DNA of 64,000 bases from Thereva unica. Its lineage: Eukaryota > Arthropoda > Insecta > Diptera > Therevidae. Location of the stretch: assembly GCA_949987705.1 (NCBI GenBank), contig OX465284.1, forward strand, positions 70,913,470 through 70,977,469, written 5' to 3'. The notes under the pieces are model-generated. The model made no database searches, was not told the origin of the DNA, and saw only the letters and a list, made by a program, of their open reading frames with translations. A program made the position numbers and the translations under genes. Shown here piece after piece: positions 20,801 through 30,659 of this stretch. Numbering within the stretch: position 1 is the stretch's first letter; each line of letters starts with the position of its first letter.

Positions 20801-21645
20801 AATATCTTATGTAGTTAAAAACAAACATTTAATATTGAGTAGAAGGACAATTTTTATGAAGAAATGTGATAATGTTTTAAACATACAACAGTAACGAAAC
20901 ATAAAACGAGGTACAAAGTTTTATCTAGACATCAGATTTTGAAAGTTATCTTTTGTTGACACATATTCGCTATTTTAGAATTGTTCGTAACGGGTATGTA
21001 GCAGATCTTTATTTAGAATCTAAAAAAATCATGAAAATATACAAATTTTTCTAATAATGTATCGGTTTTTGGTAAAAACATTGTTTGTGGGCGTCGAAAG
21101 GCTAAAGCCCATTGTTTTGATTTTCTAGCCTGGTTGGTTAAAGGTCTAAAAATAAGTGATTCGGAGATTTAAAAGAACACAACAAGTTATAATATTATTA
21201 CATCGTCCTGTCTAATTTCTAGAACTTCTGCCATTCATTTGAAGGAAGCAGTTGAGAAAAAAATGTACCTAATATTGCAATTGAAGTGAATCGACTACCT
21301 TAATAATGTGCAAGGCTTCGCACCAAGAAAAATGAATTCGAAACAACAGACTTAGAAAGAGTTAAGGAGACATTTTTTACGAGCACTATTAAATGAAGAA
21401 TATAAATATAAAGGAAAAGTGAAGGCCGCTACCTTAACAGTATGCAGAATATGCTAAAGAGTTTAGATACTATTAGAATTTTAAAACGCACATTTAAATT
21501 TTTAGTTAATTGCCCCTTAATATACTATCAATTAACTGATTATTTAAGTTTCAAATAAAAATGAATAAAAAATGTTGCATGCACATTTATAACCGAAGTC
21601 CACTTTTTATTATATAAATTATTTATATGGTTTTTAAAAACATAC
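20801..21645. other. P element intron 1, remaining part
   Basis: AT-rich intron sequence with no coding match. It contains a 22-bp exact copy of part of THAP exon 2 at 21306-21327 (other copy 18176-18197). Confidence 0.5.
21306..21327. repeat. 22-bp exact repeat of THAP exon 2 sequence
   Basis: The segment is identical to 18176-18197, which encodes the WCEALHM part of the THAP domain. Flanking similarity is weak (a shared TTCGAA and a TTAGAAAGA block at similar distances). It could be a remnant of a duplicated exon or an insertion-associated repeat. Confidence 0.7.
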
Positions 21646-21734
21646 CTGAATAAAAAAAATGCGTTGCCCTCAATAAAAGAGTCTTCGTCGAAAGGGCATC
21701 CTGTCGCTCCACATTTTTCCGGAGTATATTCCAT
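21646..21734 (-). CDS. P transposase exon 1: N-terminal half of THAP domain
   Basis: This exon begins with ATG at 21734 and ends at a consensus donor (TTCAG then GTATGT at 21645). It reads MEYTPEKCGATGCPFDED, then FFLF plus the first two bases of an Arg codon completed by exon 2. The two cysteines spaced by four residues form the first half of the THAP C2CH zinc site, and FF.F is the usual aromatic patch before the loop. The length of 29 codons plus two bases fits the phase of exon 2 exactly. Intron 1 is about 3.4 kb because it holds the aminopeptidase-like fragment and the LINE. Confidence 0.85.
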
Positions 21735-22335
21735 TTTGCAACCTAAAATCATATTGCAATTCACTTTTCTATCAACACTACTTTTTAGCACCACACTCAC
21801 CAAAAAATATCACTTGAATAACTCAAAATTTCACTTTTAAATTTCACAAAATTTCACTTTTAATTGTCGATTTAATTTCATCCGCCTTTTTCCTTTTTGG
21901 AATGACTTTTGTTTGAGCGCAATTTTAAAAATTAAACCGCCAAAACGGTTTGTAGCCTTCAAAGTTGCCATACCTGATTTCTTCTTCTTTTTTGAGAAAA
22001 TGTCAAAATAATTTGGAAAAAAAATAGACAGATATAGTGTTTTCATTTTTCTGTCCCTCTCTTGAGCTATTTTGAAAAGTTCGTTAAGCAGGGTAAAATC
22101 ACCTTTACATATGGGATAAAAATACATTTATTTAATGAAAAAAGTGCTACACCATAAAGAATAATGATGGAGATTTATTTATATCAATTGCTACAAGTAT
22201 ATTTTAAGTTATTTTCTCCTAAATTCGAAGATTTTTTTTTTGTTTACATAAAAAAGGTGCTCAACTTCTGGACAAAACTGGTGCCATCGAAAATTGTCAA
22301 TCAGCAGTCCAGTACTATATGTCAGTGCGAGAGAG

Positions 22336-22701
22336 ATATCCAAATTCCCCACTAATTCTTACTTACCATTAGGCAAAGATTTAAGTTTCCGTGTACGAAT
22401 AGGATGAACCTGCGTGTGCGTGCGCAGTTTTGTATTTATTTGAAATTTTAATTGGAAATAATGATTTTATGTGTTTTGTTTTCATGTTTCTCTCATGGTG
22501 AGGTGAATTTTCTGTAATTTAGGAGCATTCAGTTTCGAATCGTGTAGCGTGTAGTTCAAAAGAGGTCGTAATTTTGTGTCATTTTTAAATCAGGAGGTGA
22601 GTATGCGTTTTTAAATAATAATTTAGTTACAATCATTAGTTATTTTAGTTCAAACAATGTAGGTATTTTTTCAATGTTTCTAGGAAGTTAATAATAGAAA
22701 A
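22336..22701 (+). promoter_or_regulatory. hAT-1 transposase leader with a probable short intron
   Basis: The sequence upstream of the hAT-1 transposase has a donor-like GAG then GTGAGT at 22597 and an acceptor TTTCTAG ending at 22683, 18 bp before the ATG at 22702. This would be an 87-bp intron in the 5' leader. A promoter cannot be pinpointed. Confidence 0.5.
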
Positions 22702-24594
22702 ATGGCATCCGTTGGACCAAATCCTATTTGGGAATATTTTCAAAAGGTTAACGCTAAGGCAACCTGCAAAATATGCAATAAGTCGTTGTCTCTCGGCAGT
22801 TCTCTGCCGAAACATCAGACGGTAACAAATATAAAGAACCATTTATCTAAAATTCATAAAAATGAATGGGAATTATATAGAAAGGCCAGTGCTAAACACC
22901 AAAATTTAATTAAATTTAAAAAATCAGAGATCTTTAATGCACCCGAAAAGAAAGGTAAGCAATGTACTTTACCGGAAATCGTTGAAAAAAAAGTAGCTCA
23001 ACCATGGCCCGATAATCATCCGATTTCTTTGCGAATCAATAAATGTATTATGGACCTCATCATCGTAGACATGCTTCCGTACAACCTCGTTCAGGGAGAA
23101 GCATTTCGAAGACTTAATATCACTGACCCTGAAGCTCCAAGAAGATACAGGCAAAAGTCCGAAAAATACTTTAGAACATCTTTAATGCCAGCTACGTACG
23201 ATAAAGTAAAGAAGAAAGTCGTACTGCTTTTAGAAAAGGCTGAATGGATCAGTTCTACCACGGACATATGGAGTAATCCAACAAAAACTTGTTCACTTTT
23301 GAGTTTCACGGCACATTTTATTGTAGGGGCCAAAAGGGAAAAAGTAATACTGGCAGCTAGTGTTATGGAAGAAGATCATACAGGCAAATATATTGCACAA
23401 AAAATCACTGAAACTGCTATGGAATTCAACATAAAAGAAAAAATTCATATGGGTGTTCGTGATAATGCTTCAAATATGAACGTGGCTATGCGTTGTGGAA
23501 ACTTCATTTCTATTGGTTGTTTGGCTCACACTCTGCAGCTCGTGATTCGTGACGTCATTTTTAAAGATGCTGCGATAATGACGACAGTTAAAAAATGTCG
23601 CAAAATTGTAGGACATTTTAAAAAGAGTGAACAGGCCGATCTCTTAATAATTTTCAAGAAACCTGTAACTTGCCCAAGCATGTTTTGATACAGGATATCG
23701 AAACTCGTTGGAATAGCACTTACCTAATGTTTGAGAGATTAATAGAGCAGAAAACTGCACTAAATTTGTATTTGGCAGAACGCGGTGGAATAGAAGTTTT
23801 AACTGCAGAAGAATGGGCACAAGTAAACAATTGCTTAACCGTACTGAAGTGTTTTTATCAAGCGACAATTGATATTTGTTATGATTCTTCATCAGTATCG
23901 TTAATCATACCATTGATCGCCATGTTAAATTCAAAACTTACGCAGAAGGATCAAGACTCTGCAGATATTAAACTGCTGAAAAGCCGTTTGTGTGAGTCTG
24001 TCAACAAGAGATGTGCTTATGCAACAAACACTCCAGAGTTATTGATTGCCACTCTAATTGATCCACGGTTTAAAACCAGATATTTATCTAGCGACAATAT
24101 TGCAAATGCAAAAACTGAAATATATTTATTTCTGTGTAAAAATTATGCACAAACAAATCGAACAGACCATAATGGATGTAGATAATGAAGAACCTGGACC
24201 CTCATGTTCAACATCAGATCCTACTGCTACAAATAAATCCCCGAAAAACGATTTATGGGATACCCATGACAAAATGCCTTCGATTGACACCGAACTGCAA
24301 GATTCAGACAACCGTAATCTGACTTTTGAAGAACATTTGAGTCGTTATTTAGAAGAACCTTTGCTGCTAAGGACGGCTGACATTTTTCAATATTGGGCTT
24401 CCAGTCCATATATTTATTTACGACCAATTGCAAACAAATATTTATCAGCTCCTCCCACTAGTGTTTCTAGTGAACAATTATTCAGTGCTGCAGGGCAAAT
24501 TTATGAAGATAGAAGAGCTAATTTGCATGGCGAAAATGTTGACAAACTTTTATTTTTAGCGTATAACATTAGGCTCTTTGATTTTAATTATTAA
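22702..24594 (+). pseudogene. hAT-1 BED-finger transposase, two frameshifts
   Basis: This is a cut-and-paste transposase of the ZBED type. The N-terminus (22702-22870) is a BED zinc finger: W.YF, CKICNK and NIKNHLSKIH. The catalytic core follows: STTDIWS near residue 187, then AHTLQLVIRD near 275. The frame 22702-23688 passes into the frame 23670-24185 near 23660, where IETRWNSTYLMFERL carries the conserved RW. It then passes into the frame of 24058-24594 near 24140-24180. The last part has the C-terminal dimerisation domain (WASSPYIYLRPIANKYLSAP, TSVSSEQLFSAAG). Total length, about 630 codons, is normal. Two single-base-type breaks suggest recent inactivation or sequence errors. Confidence 0.88.
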
Positions 24595-24905
24595 GTATTA
24601 TCCGGTTTAGATAACTACCTGCTTGATCAAATTTGTGGACCTTAATGTGTCTTGAATGTATTATATATTTTATTTGTCTATTTATCTACTGAATCTTGAA
24701 TTTATTATATATTTTGTTTGTTTATTTATTTAATGGATTTTGAATTTATTATATATTTTATTGACTAGTATCTTAAAAAAATAGACCTAAATAAAAAAAT
24801 AATGGATTGTTGTGATAAAAAGTACTTTAATATTTTATTTTAACACATAAAAATGAACAATTTTTGGGAAGGCGGAACTTATTAATTTAAAATTATACTA
24901 CAAGT
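24595..24905. other. hAT-1 3' untranslated region
   Basis: AT-rich non-coding sequence. A near-duplicate pair of segments at 24652-24700 and 24701-24760 repeats the pattern TTGAATTTATTATATATTTT with small changes. Confidence 0.5.
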
Positions 24906-24917
24906 ATTATCAACACT

Positions 24918-25284
24918 CTTCTTCTTCTTTAACGGCTCTAAAACCGGTCTTGGCCTCTCGCAACAATTGTGTCGTTCATTGCAAAAGCGATGCAGGCTCA
25001 CACTCCAGAACACAAAAGGTTGACTCGCTTTTGAGTCACATTCCGTCACATTCCTCGCTACAAAACCAAAGCAACTCCAGCAGTGCACTATAATTGTACT
25101 TATAGTGCACTTCTGGAGCCGCTCTACTCCAACAGCGAAAGATATGACAAAATGCGACTCCAAAGCAAATCAACCTCCAATACGTCAAAATACGGAGCCA
25201 CATCACTCCTACATTGAACGACACAAATGTTGCTCGTTCCGTAATAGTTCTTCTTTTTGGGTGAGGTTATTAGGCTCACGCCAC
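24918..25284 (-). mobile_element. Short non-autonomous retroposon with RTE-type 3' end
   Basis: This 367-bp insert is flanked by the 12-bp duplication ATTATCAACACT (24906-24917 and 25285-25296). Read on the minus strand it starts GTGGCGTGAGCCTAATAACC and ends with AGACCGGTTTTAGAGCCGTT followed by AAAGAAGAAGAAG. That end closely matches the 3' terminus of the RTE-like LINE at 4171-4230. It has no long ORF. It contains a near-perfect hairpin near 25080-25110 (AGTGCACTATA against its inverse). It probably moves by borrowing the RTE machinery. Confidence 0.8.
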
Positions 25285-25482
25285 ATTATCAACACTATGA
25301 CTATAAAATAAATTAACAGTGCTAAATATTCATTGTTATGTTTACTTTTAAGTCAGTAGGCATACTAAGAACTGAGGGTGATTGAACCTTCGGCTTCGGC
25401 TTTGGCCGAAGGTTATGGCAAGAGCTGAACAATCGGCTTCGGCTTCGGCTTCGGCCTAAAACTGACCTTCGGTCGGACACTA

Positions 25483-26375
25483 CTATTTAATCTCAACCTA
25501 GAAGGAGTAATTCGCAAAGTAAACATTGATGCGAACGCAACCCTGCTTAACAAATCAAAACAGTTGGTAAGATATGCCGACGACATAAACTGCCTTGCCA
25601 GATCACTGTCATACCTTAGAGAAGTATTCACGGAATTTGAAGAGGGAGCCAAAGATATAGGGCTGCAAATAAATGCAGAAAAAAATAAAATTCTAATTCA
25701 GTCAAGGGTGGAAAGAGGAAGAAGAAACCACAACACCACCCGGGGGGAACATAACTTCGAACGGGTGAACGAATTTAACTACCTGGGGTCCACAGCCAGC
25801 GAAGACAACGATGAAACAATAGACGTGCAAAGAAGAATAAACGCCGCAAACAGAACATAATTCTCACTACTGCCAGAAATGAAATCCAGAGATATACGCA
25901 GAGAGACCAAAACGAGATCCTTAAAAAAGATCATACGTATCGTAGGTTGGGTGTGAAGTATGGAGTATCTCCCAAAATATGGCGGACAAGATAAATATAT
26001 TTAAGTGGATATGCGGCCCAATCAATGAAGACAATGCATGGAGATTATGTCACAATCACAAATTGTACGATCATACAAAGAGTGTAAACTTTCAACCCAT
26101 GCCAAGCTACAGCGTTTACGTTGGGCCGGTCATGTCCAAAGAATGGATGACTCAAGGCTACCAAAAACAATCTCTGTACCTGTACCAGATAGCAAAAGAC
26201 CAGTTGGCAAACCACGGTCAAGTTGGGAAGACAATGTTAAAACCGATGCAGCAAAACTGCTCAATACAAGAAACTGGAGACAAGCTGCGGAGTAGAGAGA
26301 CGTTTGCAGGAAGAAGCTGATGAAGACCAAGGCTCGATTTGAGCTGTAGTGCCATCGAAGAAGAAGAAACAGTAT
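25483..26375 (+). pseudogene. RTE-like RT C-terminal segment
   Basis: The RTE resumes at the right TSD of hAT-1. The frame 25491-25860 reads LNLEGVIRKVN, VRYADDINCLARS with the catalytic pair, QINAEKNKILIQS and FNYLGSTASEDNDE. After breaks, 26038-26295 gives LQRLRWAGHVQRMDD and KRPVGKPRSSWEDNV, the conserved RTE tail. The element ends in GAAGAAGAAACAGTAT at 26375 before the right copy of TAAGATGG. Confidence 0.85.
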
Positions 26376-26383
26376 TAAGATGG

Positions 26384-26540
26384 CACAACACGGAATGGAA
26401 ATTCGTTTGAAGCCCACGGATGTTGGTAAAATAGATGCCAAAATTATAGTATCGTGGCTTCGTGTACGCAAGGCTGCAAGCCCTTATCTTGACCAGCAAT
26501 GCCATTGCAATCAGCGTCGGGATTAACGGAATGGGCATTG
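26384..26540 (-). pseudogene. LINE endonuclease N-terminus, right part of the target LINE
   Basis: On the minus strand the frame reads YYNFGIYFTNIRGLQTNFHS, the typical opening of Jockey-group endonucleases (the YTN.RGL.TN motif). It is cut by the RTE at 26383. Joined across the RTE with one TSD copy it runs into the C-terminal fragment at 7690-8061 with no RT between them, so this LINE had lost its middle before the RTE arrived. Confidence 0.65.
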
Positions 26541-28350
26541 CATAGAGTGTTGCGCCTCCTAAAGCAAGGAGAGTCCCGTCAGCTGGCCAATACTAGCTCT
26601 GACGCTGGACGAGATCGGGTGTGGGAATTTTAATTTTGCTTCTTTATACGATCGTTTCCTAAATTTCGGGTTAAAGACAGCTCCAGCCTCTCTTCAGCAC
26701 GCCGGAATTTGGTCCAGCGCAAATCTACCACGGAATAGCGGCAGCAAAATGGGTAGGTTACAAGTCTCTCTGAAGAAGTACCGAGAAGATCTGGTCTTTC
26801 CCAGCAGCGAGCTGCACGGAGTATAAAAGGAGTCGACGGTTTTATTTAACACACAACATGATAATCAGTCATAGCTAGAAACATTTATTGAAAGATGTTT
26901 TGAAATTAGGCTGAAACTCTTGAGCTCGTTCTGAATTATTTATAAAATGTCTAAATTAATTATAAACTTAAGCGAATTTAAACTTTCGATCGTACACCTG
27001 CCATTCCTCATTGAGACCTATTTTTCAATGTATGTTGAAGGAATTTCTTCTTCCAAGTTTTAGCATCAATTTCTTCCTCCCAAAAAGATTACATAAAACG
27101 GTCTAAAACTGCTTCCGGAAACCTTTTCATTGTTATCGCGATCACCTCCAAGCATGAATTTTACGATCTAAAACGAGAGGCGAAATAGTACAAAACTCGC
27201 TTTTCAGAAAGTAGAAAATATATATAAATCCTGCATGGCGTTGGGTGGCCACTAATATCATCACATCCCACGATCCTTATCAGCATAGGTGACAACCAAT
27301 CAAGTAAAAATTATCTCGGATTGGGGATCTCTGATCATTCTCGTATCCCAGCTACCATGGAAGAATCGCCAAGCAAAGCAGAGGCAAAACACACAACACA
27401 ACTGGGATATCACACAGGTGACTGTTGTTTCAGGTACGAGGTATAAGATGCAAAGAGCCCCTCTCAATAAGACTCTATCGATGGGTTATTTGCGACGTTG
27501 ATTGCGCTCGTCGATTCTGACGGTGTAGCGCATTCATTAAGTGAGTGGAGGCAAAACTGCAACAACTGCGGCTGCAACTGCATCATGAATACCTTTCAGT
27601 GGCTCCAAAAGATAAGATAGAACTGGGGGCATCTAGGCCCCATTGGGAAGGTCCCAAATGAAAAGATCTCGAATGGTCACCTTAACAACTGGGGGCAAGT
27701 GAAGGGCGTGCAAGGAGCCGCTGCATATTTACCTATGCTCACACGGGTGTTTATGTGTGGTTGTTATCGATATCAATCTGTTATGTCGGGGCTAAATGAG
27801 CTCATTGATTAGGGACGCAAATTAAAAATTACGTAACCGGTGAAACGGATAGAATGGGAGGTGATCGTGTGGTAGGTGAAGAAGATTATGACAGTAATTA
27901 GCATTGTTGGAGGATCTTGCTAGAAAGTAATTGCTAAATTGCTGGGATGATCAGTTTATTTATAGTGGAGGGCATGCTGCTTGCTTTAAAATATCGCGGC
28001 CATGGATGACGGGTAGATAAATTGCTGTGATAGCAAATATCTTGTATCTGATTAAAATTCATATTTTTTGATGAGGGATTTAATAAGGCTGCAAAAAAAA
28101 TTTAATTTCATTTATGAAAGAAGTTAATAAATTTTAAAAGCAATTATGTCTGGCTAAGGGAAGAATCAGTAATTATTTATTGCGGAAGATTCTGTGTTGG
28201 GATGATTGAGGACAGATCTGCTGGTTGCAAGAGCGATCTTGGTAAAGATTGCCACATTAAAGTGATGTTTAGAAATTGAGGTTACATATAAAAAGTCTTA
28301 GTTAAGCTGAAAGAAAACCAAGGCCAATTTATTAGCATATTTTGAACGCC
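26541..28350. other. Unassigned sequence
   Basis: No coding similarity recognised. A TATA-like GTATAAAAGG occurs near 26821 with no gene downstream that I can identify. Probably host intergenic or intronic DNA. Confidence 0.45.
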
Positions 28351-28357
28351 TCACTCA

Positions 28358-28655
28358 ATGGATGAGGCTTTCTTCAGTTCCTTCGAAGTGTACAGATGTC
28401 GCAACGAAAAACTTATGGAGTATTTCGAACCCAACAATATTTTGGAGGACAACCAGTCAGCTTCTAGACCTAAGAGATCTCCTTGCAAAATTTTCAACGA
28501 AAACATGCATCGCTTTAGTGAGCCTGGTCTGATTGCTCTAAATATTCCCAAAACTTTTTATAGAGCGTGGCACCTTTTTTTGGTGGAAATCTTCGAAGCC
28601 ATTGGCATTGGCTCAATTTTAAAGAACTGGATTAAGAGTTTCTTCTTTGCCCTTT
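28358..28655 (+). pseudogene. LINE reverse transcriptase fragment
   Basis: A 99-codon frame contains GLIALNIPKTFYRAWHLFLV and GIGSILKNWIKSFF, matching the Jockey-group block D.SKAFDRVWH....L...GI.......SF. N replaces the first catalytic D and T the A of KAFD. The upstream part (DNQSASRPKRSPC) fits the Q.GF...RS block. Ends are abrupt; a dead fragment. Confidence 0.65.
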
Positions 28656-28659
28656 AGTC

Positions 28660-29252
28660 CAGTAAATAGGTCGAAAAAAGGCCTTCGTAATGCAAAAAAT
28701 ACCGCACGCGATTTTTTTTACCAAATGTTTTTACATATTTTTATGAGCTTAAATTCAAAATGGCGTCATCCCCACCCTTATGCTTCACTTACAATGAAGG
28801 GAAACGCGTTTAATTCTATATCTCAGAAACTATGCGTTTTACGACAAAAATGTATATAATCTTTTTTGTAGATAAATAAGTGATTTAACTTTTTTGTTCA
28901 GAATTTTTTTTTGTAAAGTCAATATGTTCGGAGTTATAGTGCTTCAAACTTTATACATCACTTTCTTTGCACTATATTTCGTTAACGGTTAGCCCGCCAT
29001 AAAAAAGTCCTGCCTAAGACCTATAGAACACACGATTATCTATAATTTTTGCTTTTATCATTTTTAGATAGGGTTAATATTTCACGAGTTATAACGCTTT
29101 AAATGTCGGAAAATGTAAATTTAAAAACAAAAAAATTCCTAATATCTTTTTCTTTCCAAGTTTCATTTCAAAACTGATTATATCGTGTGTTGAGCTCATC
29201 ATTGCCCACATTTGTTGCCTTTACTTTTTTCTATAAATTTGATATTTATGGA
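28660..29252. other. Unassigned AT-rich sequence
   Basis: No coding match. The stretch has several GAGTTATA..GCTTTAAA-type segments (near 28935 and 29090) that repeat loosely, of a kind often seen in non-coding parts of insect transposons. Confidence 0.4.
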
Positions 29253-30556
29253 TTTATTACACCTCAAAATTTTATTAAAAATGGTTTTTTGCAAATATCT
29301 AGTCGAATATTTATTTACCTAGACAAGTTATACCAACAAATTTGTTTGTTATAAAATTCCGTTGAAATTTTACTTTAAACATTTTTTCTATCATTTATAC
29401 TTTAGCTAATGTTCATACATATAATTAAGAAATTACTTTGGCGTACGTTTGCAGAATCGGAATGATAAAAGAAGTTTGGACATTGTGCCACGTATTGCAA
29501 ATGTTTCTGATGCCAAAGCTACAGGTGCTAGGTATCATCATTCCTGTATGTGAGATTTGAAAACCACACCATCTACAGGGGGAAAAAGGGGTCGTCCTAA
29601 TACAGAAATGTCCCAGGTGATGCAAGTTAGAGTTTCTGAGTTGCTCGCGTTAATCGACAAGGAAATTCGTCCGGAAATTCGTTTGTTTAAGCATTCACTA
29701 AGGTTCAAATGTTTTGGAAAATCGGCTACAAAAACCAAAGTGAACTTATCAGCTCTGCCTCCAACTAAAGATGCTGCTCGACTTCACTCATTTCGAGTAT
29801 ATCATCAAGTGCAAACTTGGCTTGATAGCTATCAAGACCCGGAGGAATGGGGCTGGAAGCGAACAAGATTTGGCTTACAACCTGTCCCAATGACAATTGC
29901 TCCGGCACCAGCAAATTTATTAAAATTAATATCCTGCAAATGTTGGAAAAATTGTGGCGGTTCCTGTGGATGCCGCAAGGCCGGTCTCAAATGTACCATA
30001 ATTTGCTCTAACTGCAGTGGAGGAAATTGCGAAAATGTGACGAATGGTACAAACCTCCTTGAAGACAATGAAATAAATGAGAGCATTTGCGAGTTTTCAA
30101 GTCTCCCAGATATATCATTCGACGAAGACAACGTCAAGTCATTAGATGGCAGCTTCATTGGTATATCCGATTGTCAACCGACATCTTCGAAACATATGAG
30201 GCTAAATAACATCTTATAGCATCATTGTTTCGTTTTCTTGTGGATTAGGCCTCCTGGGGAAACCACAATAAAAAACGCGCCAAAAACTCGACGTCCAGGG
30301 TGGTGTGGAAAAGGGTTTGTACGCCAACGAAACTTCTTAATTATATGTATGAACATTAATGTGTATCTATATGAAACAATCGGCGCTGAATTGCGGCTAA
30401 AGCATAAATGCTAGAAAAAAATGTTTAAAGTAAAATTTCAACGGAATTTTATAACAAACATATTTGTTGGTATAACTTGTCATCGTAAACAAATAGTTGA
30501 CTAGATATTTGCAAAAAAACATTTTTAATAAACTTTTGAGGTGTAATAAATCCATA
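29253..30556 (+). mobile_element. Inverted-repeat element bracketing a CXC gene fragment
   Basis: The arms 29253-29452 and 30310-30556 are inverted copies at high identity, beginning TATGGATTTATTACACCTC. The right arm has an extra stretch of about 40 bp (near 30350-30390). The space between them is almost exactly the gene fragment at 29460-30219 plus about 90 bp. The right tip touches the end of the Helitron at 30557. I could not define a target-site duplication, so whether these arms are the true ends is uncertain. No transposase is present. Confidence 0.7.
29460..30219 (+). pseudogene. CXC (tesmin/TSO1-like) domain protein fragment
   Basis: The frame from 29557 is open for 220 codons; one stop upstream (near 29548) separates it from a likely earlier part (RSLDIVPRIANVSDAKATGA, then RYHHSC). 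The middle contains LPPTKDAARLHSFRVYHQVQ, then TWLDSYQDPEEWGW. The C-terminus has a cysteine-rich CXC-like motif, ISCKCWKNCGGSCGCRKAGL followed by KCTIICSNCSGGNCEN. This resembles a dispersed arthropod protein family of unknown function. It begins after TTTGCAG, a possible splice acceptor, and both ends lie close to the inverted arms. Likely a captured 3' exon. Confidence 0.68.
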
Positions 30557-30659
30557 CTAGTTGGGATGCCCGTTACCGAAATTCGGTCACAAAAACAATA
30601 AATATATAAAATTCACGATTCGATTTAAATATTTTTATTTCAAAAAAAAAAAAAATTAT

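Larger units (their letters stand above)
13334..22327 (-). mobile_element. P element with THAP transposase and host-gene fragments
   Basis: The termini are an exact 23-bp inverted repeat (13334-13356 and 22305-22327) beginning CACTGACATATAGTACTGG. They are flanked by CGAGAGAG at 13326-13333 and 22328-22335, matching the 8-bp duplications of P elements. The minus strand encodes a THAP-type P transposase in at least three exons. The 8994-bp length is about three times that of the Drosophila P element. The excess is two plus-strand pieces resembling host genes (13685-14653 and 18260-20680) and a 1.9-kb LINE. It sits 213 bp inside the left end of hAT-1, so it is younger than that hAT. Confidence 0.93.
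13121..25482 (+). mobile_element. hAT-1: BED-type hAT transposon enlarged by a P element
   Basis: The element is flanked by CTATTTAA at 13113-13120 and 25483-25490, an exact 8-bp duplication that falls inside a codon series of the RTE. The ends are inverted: TAGTGTCCGACCGAAGG at the left and its inverse at the right. Inside both ends are many CTTCGG/CCGAAG copies (13133-13260 and 25390-25475), probably subterminal transposase sites. Without the P element and its duplication the hAT is about 3.36 kb, a normal size. Its transposase is at 22702-24594, and a short retroposon is inserted at 24918-25284. Confidence 0.92.
8070..26375 (+). mobile_element. RTE-like LINE split by two large nested insertions
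   Basis: The plus-strand element is spread over 8070-10050, 12985-13120 and 25491-26375, about 3.0 kb in all, which is close to the usual 3.2 kb of RTE elements. It is flanked by TAAGATGG at 8062-8069 and 26376-26383. The pieces join in order: endonuclease, linker, RT fingers, RT palm (NTRCAVRIQGE, GLAPMLFN), then the YADD box and the RWAGHVQRMDD tail. At both interruptions the reading resumes where it stopped if one target-site copy is removed. The 3' end is a GAA repeat near 26359-26370. Microsatellites at 9011-9273 also interrupt it. The copy is decayed, with several frame changes. Confidence 0.85.

Noticed and set aside
18176..21327. 22-bp repeat as a LINE target-site duplication
   Set aside because: The coding sequence of THAP exon 2 continues correctly on both sides of the first copy and its splice acceptor is in phase, so that copy does not mark an insertion point. 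The LINE ends are elsewhere (18533 and 20447).
26815..26835. TATA-box promoter (GTATAAAAGG)
   Set aside because: No gene follows within a plausible distance; a single motif in AT-rich DNA is weak.
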